Below, piece after piece: positions 1 to 5,964 of a stretch of 6,050 nt of DNA (position 1 is its first letter; each line of letters opens with the position of its first letter). Below the pieces are notes generated by a model that worked only from the letters and a program-made list of their open reading frames with translations, had not been told where the DNA came from and searched no databases. The position numbers and the translations under genes are program-made. The DNA comes from Candidatus Uhrbacteria bacterium (GTDB taxonomy: Bacteria; Patescibacteriota; Patescibacteriia; UBA9934; UBA11717): contig DOMJ01000021.1 in assembly GCA_003509895.1 (NCBI GenBank), positions 1-6,050 on the forward strand, written 5' to 3'.

Positions 1-31
1 TCGGGTTACGACAGGCTGGATGTCGAAACAC

Positions 32-1015
32 CTAGAGAGTATACGGCTCAACGTGGATTTGACCAAGGCGCCGAGACCCCGGCATACGATTTAGAATCCC
101 ATTTTTTGCGCCAACCTGTTGAATCACGCTTTCTGCATTGAGGGTTGCAAGTCTAAGTGCCATAATCGGATCCTGAAAAACAATCATCCCTGCCGTGAAT
201 GCGGATCCAAATGCGTCTCCCGCGCCGGTGGTGTTTATGGGGGATACGTTACTTGGATAAGCAAAATAGCACTGTTGCCCGCGAGAGGTATACGCACCGT
301 GTTTGCCATCGGTGATCACAACAGATCCTCCCACACATTCCGTAAGACGCTTCATGATCGTCCTAAGATCAGAGGGAACAAGACGTGTGAGTTGTGCCGC
401 TTCGTCCCTGTTAAGCGAGAGAATATCTGTTTGTTTGAGTAACGGTTTTAGTTTATTCAGGCCCAGTCGGAGACTTGCAGCCCCCGGATTCCATGTAACG
501 TGGATATCTTGTGTTGCGGCGTGGGCAAAAATCTTTTTAAGCAATGGTATATTTCCACTGAGGCTGCTCATATAGAGCCACTTACAATGAATGCGTTCCC
601 AAGGAATTTCTTTTGCTTGGAGTGTTGCCGAGGCACCTCTATATACAAGCGCCGTACGCCTTCCGTCATCTGTCGTGAGAAGCGTGGAGTAGCCTGTTTG
701 CTCCTTCTCCGATTGAATCATGAGCGTTGTATAGACTCCGTGCGAATGGATATCTTCCGTCACATCTTTTCCGGTGCCGTCTTTGCCAATTTTGGCAATG
801 CACGCTGTTTTTAATCCAAGATGCGCAAACGTAGCCGCCGCATTTGTTGCACCGCCACCCGAGGAAAAAACAGGCGAATCTATTTCCAGCTTTCCACCAA
901 GAAGAAAGCACGCTTCCGGCAGCGTGTCCGTACCACGATTTTCTACAATAAAATCTTTACTTTGAACGTAAACGTCGCGAACGGCCGCACCAATGGTGAT
1001 TACATCAAAGGTCAT
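32..1015 (-). CDS. PfkB/ribokinase-family sugar kinase (second)
   Basis: This 327-residue PfkB-family kinase is a distant paralogue of the first. Numbering from the chosen start, the N-terminal strand is FDVITIGAAVRDVYV (3-17), followed by a long insertion (about 20-50) that is also present in the first kinase. The sugar-side signature is SGGGATNAAATFAHLGLKTA (52-71). ALVYRGAS (122-129), TWNPGAASL (174-182) and DILSLNRDEA (197-206) follow. VITDGKHGAY (233-242) leads to the catalytic motif NTTGAGDAFGSAF (261-273) with Asp267; Asn261 replaces the usual Asp of DTxGAGD. Two ATGs are available. The one at 1021 adds two residues. The one at 1015 forms an ATGA overlap with the aldolase stop and leaves the usual short lead into the first strand, so it is preferred. 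The gene is the last of the unit visible here. Substrate is not determinable; fructokinase, phosphofructokinase, ribokinase or nucleoside kinase remain open. Confidence 0.92.
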   Translation of the reverse strand: MTFDVITIGAAVRDVYVQSKDFIVENRGTDTLPEACFLLGGKLEIDSPVFSSGGGATNAAATFAHLGLKTACIAKIGKDGTGKDVTEDIHSHGVYTTLMIQSEKEQTGYSTLLTTDDGRRTALVYRGASATLQAKEIPWERIHCKWLYMSSLSGNIPLLKKIFAHAATQDIHVTWNPGAASLRLGLNKLKPLLKQTDILSLNRDEAAQLTRLVPSDLRTIMKRLTECVGGSVVITDGKHGAYTSRGQQCYFAYPSNVSPINTTGAGDAFGSAFTAGMIVFQDPIMALRLATLNAESVIQQVGAKNGILNRMPGSRRLGQIHVEPYTL

Positions 1016-1938
1016 GTACATGTGTTAGATGTTCCAAAAAGTTGCATTTTACGCTTCACTTCTTTTTTAATCGCTTCTCGCCCGGATCCCAAATATTGAC
1101 GAGGATCCATATTGTCCGGATTGAGCGTCATATATTTATCCACGGCTCCCGTAAAGGCAATGCGAAGGTCGGAATCAATATTTACTTTCCCAATACCGCC
1201 GGCGATCAATTTACGAATTTGTGGAGACGAGATGCCCTTGGCGGTAGACAGGTCTGCTCCGTACGTTTTAGCAATGTTGACGAGGTTGGCGGGAATGCTG
1301 CTGGCACCGTGTAGCACAAGGGGAATCGAGGTTTGTGCACGGATGAGCGCCAGGCGCTTATAGTCAAGTTTTGATCCTCCGAGAAACTTTGTTACTCCGT
1401 GGGCGGTACCTATGGAGATGGCGAGAGCATCGCACCCGGTCTCTTTTACAAAGGACTCTACAAGCGCCGGATCTGTCATAAAGGCGTCGCGAGCGTGCAC
1501 GTCCAGGTTATCTTCCTTACCGGGGATGGGCCCGAGTTCGGCCTCAACCCAGATGTTTTTTTCGTGAGCAAGAGCAACGATTTCCTTTGTAAGAGCCAGA
1601 TTTTCCTTGTAAGAGTAAGAGGATCCATCAACCATGACGCTTGTATACCAACCGCTTGCAATCGCCTCTTTTACTAAATCAACGTTTGTTCCGTGATCCA
1701 GATGAAAGACAATGGGCACGTCTACCTCCTTTGCAATCGTGTGCACCATGGAGCCGAGGAGGTCCATACCGGCGTATTCTATGGCACCTTGGGATGTTTG
1801 GATAATGACAGATGCGTTTTCTTCCACGGCAGCCTCAACGATGCCTTGAAGCGCCTCCATATTATTGATGTTAAACGCTCCAATCGCGTAATTGTGTTGC
1901 GTGGCGTTTTTGAGTATTTTGGCAGGGGAGGAGAGCAT
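1012..1938 (-). CDS. fba: Class II fructose-bisphosphate aldolase (IIB-like)
   Basis: This 308-residue metal-dependent aldolase catalyses fructose 1,6-bisphosphate to and from glyceraldehyde 3-phosphate plus dihydroxyacetone phosphate. FHLDHG (78-83) carries the catalytic Asp81 and zinc ligand His82. VMVDGSSYSYKEN (101-113) and VEAELG (131-136, Glu134) follow. The other two zinc histidines are in SIGTAHG (His180) and VLHGASSIP (His210). KVNIDSDLR (251-259) is the phosphate/substrate motif. The insertion between HGASSIP and KVNIDSD, and the ending MDPRQYLG near 280-287, resemble the longer class IIB forms more than E. coli FbaA. HGASS replaces the usual HGSSS or HGGSG. A tagatose-bisphosphate aldolase is possible, but the context gives no hint of it. 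The ATG has no Shine-Dalgarno site. The stop TGA overlaps the next gene's ATG. Transcription may come from the upstream kinase promoter or from within the 113-bp spacer. Confidence 0.94.
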   Translation of the reverse strand: MLSSPAKILKNATQHNYAIGAFNINNMEALQGIVEAAVEENASVIIQTSQGAIEYAGMDLLGSMVHTIAKEVDVPIVFHLDHGTNVDLVKEAIASGWYTSVMVDGSSYSYKENLALTKEIVALAHEKNIWVEAELGPIPGKEDNLDVHARDAFMTDPALVESFVKETGCDALAISIGTAHGVTKFLGGSKLDYKRLALIRAQTSIPLVLHGASSIPANLVNIAKTYGADLSTAKGISSPQIRKLIAGGIGKVNIDSDLRIAFTGAVDKYMTLNPDNMDPRQYLGSGREAIKKEVKRKMQLFGTSNTCT

Positions 1939-1943
1939 ATCTG

Positions 1944-2044
1944 TATTAGTAATGGGTATGGGGTATGAGGATGAGGATCAGATAAGGAGCAGTATGTAGT
2001 ATACAGATTAGGATCTTATTAGATCCAGCCTTCGTCCCCGAGTT
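1944..2044 (-). repeat. Intergenic repeat-like element, copy A (before aldolase)
   Basis: This element fills nearly all of the 113-bp spacer between the first kinase and the aldolase. It shares ordered words with the sequence before the transketolase operon. In plus-strand notation these are GTATGGGGTAT (1956-1966), GGATCAGAT (1975-1983), CAGTAT (1990-1995) and TCCCCGAG (2035-2042). The left part is built of degenerate short tandem units: GGGTATG twice (1954-1967), then AGGATG and AGGATC. A perfect 6-bp inverted repeat GGATCT / AGATCC with a 4-nt loop lies at 2011-2026, in a stretch absent from copy B. It has no T-run after it on either strand long enough for a terminator. Function is unknown. 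Confidence 0.5.
1998..2003 (-). promoter_or_regulatory. Possible -10 box upstream of aldolase
   Basis: The minus strand has TATACT preceded directly by TG (no spacer base, so not a proper extended -10), 59 nt before the aldolase ATG and inside the repeat-like element. If used, it would give a leader of about 50 nt. No -35 box is evident. The aldolase may instead be read through from the kinase promoter, so this call is weak. Confidence 0.25.
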
Positions 2045-2051
2045 CAAAATA

Positions 2052-3020
2052 CTAGATCGTCGTGACGGCATAAGGAGATTGCCTGAGGAGATGCAGAATT
2101 TGCTGGCGCGTTTGTAATCCTTTCTGTGGACCAACGTATTGGATCACTTGTGAGGCATTTACCGTTCCCCATGTAAGCGCGGTAGGCAAATCAAAACCTG
2201 ATGCGAGAGCGGCGAGCATTCCTGTTGCCATAGCGTCTCCGGCACCCGTTGCTTCTACGCGCGTGCTTGTAAAAATGGGCGCGTGGTAAATAACGGTATT
2301 TTCTGTCCCATATGCTCCGTTTTCGCCGTCCGTGAGGATAACGACACGTGGACCCATTGCCTGCAAACCACGCAGCAGAGCTTGTACATTGTGAGAATCA
2401 ACATGAAGCAATGTTTTTGCTTCCTCCTTATTTACAATAAGAAGCTCGGAGAGGCCAATGAGGTCAAAAAGACTTTGATCTAATTCTTCCAACTGAATGG
2501 CGCCCGGGTTAATACTCAATTTGAGCTTTTTCTCTTGTTTGAGGGCAATTAAACGGTTAAAAAGGGATTGATAATTTGGTCCCATTTCTGTAACAAAGAT
2601 CCAAGAAGCCTCTATGGAATCCGGAACAAGATAGGTATGCGGATGATGAACAGCGAGAATCGTGCTCTCTCCCTGAAAATTTAAAATGGCAGAAAAACTA
2701 CTCTGTTCGTTTTTTGCGATCTGAACGTAATCTGTAGAGATACCTTCTTTTTTGAGCGTATCCATGGCAAGCGTCGCCGTTGTATCGTCTCCGACAACAC
2801 TTAGAATACTGGTAGAGAGCCCAAGCTTCCGTGCACCAATGGCCACATTGGGAGCCGATCCCGCCATCATGGAAACAGCAGAATCAACAGGGATTTTTTG
2901 CCCGTACTTAATACGCATTTCACAAGCGCGTGTGTCTTTTGCACAAAAAACTTTTGCGTCGTTACCCAGATCAATAAAGACGTCTAGCTTTATATCACCA
3001 ATGGTCAGAAGATCGTACAT
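2052..3020 (-). CDS. PfkB/ribokinase-family sugar kinase (first of two)
   Basis: This 322-residue cytoplasmic kinase has the PfkB (ribokinase-like) fold and should transfer phosphate from a nucleotide to a sugar, sugar phosphate or nucleoside. The N-terminal strand reads LLTIGDIKLDVF (4-15). An insertion with a charged lid-like stretch follows (about 20-50). The substrate-side signature is MAGSAPNVAIGARKLG (52-67), with GSAPN in place of the commoner GGxxxN. INPGA (170-174) and LLIVNKEEA (193-201) are typical mid-domain motifs. ILTDGENGAYG (228-238) precedes the catalytic anion-hole motif EATGAGDAMATG (256-267), with Asp262 as the base; the usual first residue is Asp, here Glu256. The start follows a -10 box by 8 nt without a ribosome-binding site. 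Aldolase lies 113 bp downstream. Candidates include fructokinase, 6-phosphofructokinase (PfkB type), ribokinase and nucleoside kinase. The sequence does not decide among these. Confidence 0.93.
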   Translation of the reverse strand: MYDLLTIGDIKLDVFIDLGNDAKVFCAKDTRACEMRIKYGQKIPVDSAVSMMAGSAPNVAIGARKLGLSTSILSVVGDDTTATLAMDTLKKEGISTDYVQIAKNEQSSFSAILNFQGESTILAVHHPHTYLVPDSIEASWIFVTEMGPNYQSLFNRLIALKQEKKLKLSINPGAIQLEELDQSLFDLIGLSELLIVNKEEAKTLLHVDSHNVQALLRGLQAMGPRVVILTDGENGAYGTENTVIYHAPIFTSTRVEATGAGDAMATGMLAALASGFDLPTALTWGTVNASQVIQYVGPQKGLQTRQQILHLLRQSPYAVTTI

Positions 3021-3028
3021 GTGGCTCT

Positions 3029-3037
3029 AGTATACCA
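3029..3037 (-). promoter_or_regulatory. Extended -10 promoter of first PfkB kinase
   Basis: The minus strand reads TGGTATACT, an extended -10 element (TGn followed by TATACT, 5 of 6 matches to TATAAT). The -10 hexamer ends 8 nt before the kinase ATG, so transcription should begin about 1-3 nt upstream of the start codon and give an almost leaderless mRNA. No convincing -35 box is present; a weak ATGACC lies 19 bp upstream inside the terminator hairpin. The promoter begins 3 nt after the terminator U-tract, which supports an independent second unit. Confidence 0.6.
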
Positions 3038-3040
3038 GGT

Positions 3041-3070
3041 AAAACAAAACAGCGGTCATGATCGCTGTTT
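3041..3070 (-). terminator. Intrinsic terminator after transketolase C-terminal gene
   Basis: On the minus strand an 8-bp perfect stem AAACAGCG / CGCTGTTT (3070-3063 and 3054-3047) encloses the 8-nt loop ATCATGAC and runs into TGTTTT (3046-3041). The hairpin starts 24 nt after the transketolase C-terminal stop codon. The opposite strand has A-runs after the hairpin instead of T-runs, so it should work only for the leftward operon. It separates the transketolase/DUF4349 unit from the kinase/aldolase unit. Confidence 0.8.
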
Positions 3071-3094
3071 AAAAAACACACATCCGATTTTGAG

Positions 3095-4087
3095 CTAGGA
3101 TACTTTCATTGTCAGAACGGATAAGACCTGTTTTATAATCTCCGTGTGATCCAGGTGAAACGCCTTTATGAGTTGATCGGGATCGCCGGAGGTGCCAAAG
3201 CAATCTTGCATACCAATCATACGCATCGGTGTTGGTTGATAGCGTGCGAGACATTCGGCAACCGCTCCACCAAGACCGCCGGCGGCTTGAGCCTCTTCTA
3301 CGGTTACAACAGCACCACAGGTTTTTGCCGCGGCTATAATCGTCTCGTGGTCCAGAGGCTTAATCGTATGACAGTTTATCACCATGGCATGGATCTTTTT
3401 TTCTTCCAATGCTTTTGCGGCAAGAAGGGCTTCATGAACGAGGGGTCCCGTGGCAATAATCGCTACGTCTGTCCCGCTCTTAAAAGTCTCCGCGCGCCCT
3501 ATTTTAAATGGTGTTTTTGCCGTTGTAAATGAAGGTGTCGCAGAACGTCCAAAACGGATATAGACCGGGCCTCTTATGGCCACACACGCCTCAACCGCTC
3601 GCTTTGCTTCCAGATAATCACAAGGAGAGAGAACGGTCATATTGGGAAGAACACGCATAAGCGCAATATCTTCCAACATTTGATGTGTTGCGCCGTCGGG
3701 ACCCACGGAAACACCGGCATGTGCTCCCATAATTTTTACCGGTTGATTTTGAATCGCTGCGCAGAGCCTGATTTGTTCCCAGTTGCGACCCGGAGAAAAC
3801 GCGGCATAGCTTGAGATAAAAGGAATTTTGCCCTCCAATGCCAATCCTCCGGCAATGGCGGCCATGGACTGTTCAGCAACTCCCATTTGAATAAAGCGTT
3901 CCGGGTACGCCTCTTTAAAGCCAAAACTCCTTGTTGATTCGGTAAGATCACAACAAAGTACCACCACGTTTTCATTTTTTCTGCCGGCTTCTATTACGCC
4001 ATCGCCGTATCCAAACCGTGTAGGAATGCGTTTTACATCCTTACGATATGTTGCGGGGGAGAGGGCGGGTTTTTGAGAGGCCGGCAT
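3095..4087 (-). CDS. tkt: Transketolase, C-terminal (Pyr plus C-terminal domain) subunit
   Basis: This 330-residue protein is the partner of the N-terminal transketolase subunit and completes the active site at the subunit interface. The pyrimidine-binding domain covers roughly residues 20-185. It contains MGVAEQSM with Glu72, the glutamate expected to activate the TPP aminopyrimidine. It also contains the loop GVSVGPDGATHQ with Asp131 and His135, equivalent to the Asp and His of DGPTHQ in classical transketolases. RFGR at 178-181 should supply the phosphate-binding arginine. The C-terminal domain follows, with INCHTIKPLD near 236-246 and a glycine-rich AGGLGGAVAE near 270. The start ATG is 5 nt after the DUF4349 stop, so it is cotranscribed and probably coupled. 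No Shine-Dalgarno site is visible. An intrinsic terminator follows the stop after 24 nt. A 1-deoxyxylulose-5-phosphate synthase is unlikely, because the protein pairs with a separate N-terminal subunit and has the transketolase-type THQ loop. Confidence 0.95.
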   Translation of the reverse strand: MPASQKPALSPATYRKDVKRIPTRFGYGDGVIEAGRKNENVVVLCCDLTESTRSFGFKEAYPERFIQMGVAEQSMAAIAGGLALEGKIPFISSYAAFSPGRNWEQIRLCAAIQNQPVKIMGAHAGVSVGPDGATHQMLEDIALMRVLPNMTVLSPCDYLEAKRAVEACVAIRGPVYIRFGRSATPSFTTAKTPFKIGRAETFKSGTDVAIIATGPLVHEALLAAKALEEKKIHAMVINCHTIKPLDHETIIAAAKTCGAVVTVEEAQAAGGLGGAVAECLARYQPTPMRMIGMQDCFGTSGDPDQLIKAFHLDHTEIIKQVLSVLTMKVS

Positions 4088-4092
4088 AGGGG

Positions 4093-5013
4093 CTAGTTGC
4101 GCTTGTGTGCAATGGCGCGTGCAATGAGCCAGGCGATAAGCCCAATCGGAAGCACAACGCCGATACCAAGGATCACAATCCAGATAAGGGCCTCTACAAG
4201 AAATTGAAACACCACCACAACACTTTGTAGGGCCACGGCAAGTGTTTGTCCCGGTTGGAATGGCTTGGTTGGAAGAGAAACGCGTTCGGTTTCCTGTAAA
4301 TTGACGGTGATAGTGGAGTAACTTGTGTGGTTTTCCAGGTACTGAATTTGTCCCTGCAAACTTTCAATACGCGCACGCACGTTGGAAAGTTCTCGTTGTA
4401 CGCTTAATAAATCACTGACCGATCCGGATTGATTTAAGAGGGCGAGATACGCCTGCTCCTCTCCACGGGCAACACCAAGACGAGCTTGGAGGTCTGTGTA
4501 TTGTTCGGTTACGTCCTGTGCGTCGGTTGATTCGTCTATCACTTTTACGCCAACGGCACGAATTTGTTGCAGGGCGCTTGTATATTGATCGGCGGGGAAG
4601 CGAATCGTAATAGAGCCGTAACGTGTTCCTTGGCTGTTCTCTCCCGCGTTAGACGATTGAACAAATCCGCCCAAAGACTCGGCGAGTGAGCTAATGGTAT
4701 CGATCCCGCTTTGCACATTCTCAATCTGTAAGGAGACGTATCCCGTTTTTATAATACGTTGATCGGCTGTTGCCGCCGTCTCTCCCGCTACCTGAGGTTC
4801 TGGATAATAGAGGTCTGAAGATTCTTGCATAACGGCACGCTCATTGTAGGCAAACGAGTCCATAGGAGCCGCCATGCCAAAGTCTGACTTTGTGAGCCCA
4901 AGACTATTTGATGAGGTCGCAACAAGGGAAGGAGAGCCTGTCATGAGAGCGAACGCAACGGCACAAACAAGCACTACGGCACCAATGATCCATTCTTTTT
5001 TTGGCATGCGCAT
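4093..5013 (-). CDS. DUF4349 membrane-anchored protein between the transketolase halves
   Basis: This 306-residue membrane protein has a DUF4349 domain. The family has no established biochemical function. From the chosen start, a hydrophobic N-terminal segment spans about 8-26 (an uncleaved anchor or signal sequence). A low-complexity linker follows to about 85. The DUF4349 body then runs from about 86: a strand-rich part with GGFVQSS (115-121) and ITIRFPADQY (135-144), the hallmark DVTEQYTDLQARL at 167-179, a helical probably coiled-coil stretch at 172-228, and YSTITVNLQE at 232-241. Residues 258-301 are strongly hydrophobic and give one, perhaps two, C-terminal membrane segments, with a basic tail ending HKRN. 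The frame stays open up to an ATG at 5103, but those 30 residues lie inside the transketolase gene. The ATG at 5013, one base after that gene's TAA, suits coupled translation; an ATG at 5007 is also possible. The mature domain should face outward. Its link to transketolase is unknown. Confidence 0.9.
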   Translation of the reverse strand: MRMPKKEWIIGAVVLVCAVAFALMTGSPSLVATSSNSLGLTKSDFGMAAPMDSFAYNERAVMQESSDLYYPEPQVAGETAATADQRIIKTGYVSLQIENVQSGIDTISSLAESLGGFVQSSNAGENSQGTRYGSITIRFPADQYTSALQQIRAVGVKVIDESTDAQDVTEQYTDLQARLGVARGEEQAYLALLNQSGSVSDLLSVQRELSNVRARIESLQGQIQYLENHTSYSTITVNLQETERVSLPTKPFQPGQTLAVALQSVVVVFQFLVEALIWIVILGIGVVLPIGLIAWLIARAIAHKRN

Positions 5014-5014
5014 A

Positions 5015-5875
5015 TTAGAGAGATTCACTATCAATTTTTCCATTAAGAGTTCGTAATTGTGCGAGGGCGACACGTGCCTCCTGCGTATTTGGCGGTTTTC
5101 CATGCCACCGATAATCGTATTCCATAAAGTCTACGCCTTTTCCCGGAATGGTGTGGGCGATGATAACGGTTGGTTTTTCTGTTACGGCGTGTCCCTGACC
5201 AATCGCGTCCACGATTTCACGAACATTGTGCCCATCAACCTCCATCACGTGAAAGTTGAATGCTTCAAATTTAGCTCGCAACCCCTCCAAGGGCATAATG
5301 ACCTCTGTTGGCCCGTCTATTTGAATGTTATTGCGATCTACAATCCAGGTCATATTATGTAACTTCTCCTTGCCCGCAAATAGGGCGGATTCCCAAGTAA
5401 TTCCTTCCTCCAATTCGCCGTCGGAGAGAATGCAGTAGACGTGGGAGCGGGACGTGTTCATACGTAGGGCATAGGCGGCTCCACAGGCTTGCGAAGATCC
5501 GTTGCCAAGAGGACCGCTTGTATTCTCCAGCCCCGGAAGTGTTCCATATTCCGGGTGGCCCTGGAGTCTTGTGCCAAATCGCCGCAAGGTCATGAGTTCC
5601 TTTTTTGGAAAAAACCCTGCGTGCGCCATAGCAACATATTGAATGGGGACAACGTGTCCGCAACTCAAATACAAACGATCACGATGCTTCCATTGAGGCA
5701 TGGTTCGCTTGTAGTTCATGACGTGAAAATAGAGTGTCGCAAAGATTTCTGCCAAGTCTAACGGACCTGCCGAGTGTCCGGAGCCGGCGTGAGTCAGCAT
5801 TTTAATGAGGTCGCGACGCATTGCTTGCGCACGCTCTTCAATCGCACGAACCTCCTCATCGTGAATCGTTAGCAT
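5015..5875 (-). CDS. tkt: Transketolase, N-terminal (TPP-binding) subunit
   Basis: This 286-residue protein is the thiamine-diphosphate (TPP) binding half of a split transketolase. With the C-terminal half encoded two genes downstream it should move two-carbon ketol units between sugar phosphates in the cytoplasm. Visible motifs are SGH around His34, LSCGH with His74, GHPE with His107, GPLGNGS at 121-127, and WHG with His258. These match the substrate- and cofactor-contacting histidines of full-length transketolases. The metal/TPP motif is SDGE at 151-154 followed by DRNNIQ at 180-185. Asp152 and Asn182 are 30 residues apart, as in yeast transketolase. Ser151 replaces the usual Gly of GDGE, a minor oddity. 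The length is normal for the subunit. The start lies 9 nt after a -10 box and has no Shine-Dalgarno site. The stop TAA is followed by one base and then the ATG of the DUF4349 gene. Family assignment is secure; the exact donor and acceptor sugars are inferred. Confidence 0.95.
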   Translation of the reverse strand: MLTIHDEEVRAIEERAQAMRRDLIKMLTHAGSGHSAGPLDLAEIFATLYFHVMNYKRTMPQWKHRDRLYLSCGHVVPIQYVAMAHAGFFPKKELMTLRRFGTRLQGHPEYGTLPGLENTSGPLGNGSSQACGAAYALRMNTSRSHVYCILSDGELEEGITWESALFAGKEKLHNMTWIVDRNNIQIDGPTEVIMPLEGLRAKFEAFNFHVMEVDGHNVREIVDAIGQGHAVTEKPTVIIAHTIPGKGVDFMEYDYRWHGKPPNTQEARVALAQLRTLNGKIDSESL

Positions 5876-5884
5876 AGTGCTATA

Positions 5885-5893
5885 AGTATAGCA
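5885..5893 (-). promoter_or_regulatory. Extended -10 promoter of transketolase operon
   Basis: The minus strand reads TGCTATACT, an extended -10 element. The hexamer ends 9 nt before the transketolase N-terminal ATG, so the predicted start site falls about 2-4 nt upstream of the ATG. The sequence in between, TATAGCACT, has no Shine-Dalgarno-like purine run. The -35 position lies in the repeat-like element and has no clear TTGACA. The hexamer and its spacing closely match the promoter candidate of the first kinase gene. Confidence 0.6.
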
Positions 5894-5964
5894 GATTTAG
5901 TATGAGTATGGGGTATACGGATCAGATCGGACCAGATCAGTATCAAACCTGCATCCCCGAGAAC
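5894..5964 (-). repeat. Intergenic repeat-like element, copy B (before transketolase operon)
   Basis: This is a shorter relative of copy A in the same orientation relative to the downstream gene. Shared words in plus-strand notation are GTATGGGGTAT (5906-5916), GGATCAGAT (5919-5927), CAGTAT (5938-5943) and TCCCCGAG (5954-5961). AGTATG occurs twice in tandem (5899-5910). On the minus strand GGT and ATAC at the 5' side can pair with GTAT and ACC at the 3' side, with an inner GATC/GATC pair, giving a bulged hairpin of modest strength. The gene-proximal end abuts the extended -10 box. Function is unknown. Confidence 0.5.

Noticed and set aside
8..26. Hairpin CGACA / TGTCG just after the last kinase stop
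   Set aside because: The stem is only 5 bp with no T-run after it, so it does not qualify as a terminator.
2011..2026. GGATCT / AGATCC stem as a terminator for the first kinase
   Set aside because: The 6-bp stem is perfect, but no T-tract follows on the minus strand. It is better treated as part of the repeat-like element.
1946..2134. Minus-strand open frame of 62 codons across the kinase end and spacer
   Set aside because: It overlaps the kinase C-terminus in another frame and then translates the repeat-like words into a low-complexity peptide (ILILIPHTHY), so it is not a credible gene.
3146..3532. Plus-strand open frame of 128 codons
   Set aside because: It lies wholly inside the transketolase C-terminal gene on the opposite strand, shows no recognisable domain, and is best explained as an antisense shadow.
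5014..5103. Upstream extension of the DUF4349 protein by 30 residues
   Set aside because: The extension overlaps the end of the transketolase N-terminal gene, is basic and unlike a membrane anchor lead, and a start one base after the transketolase stop fits the operon better.
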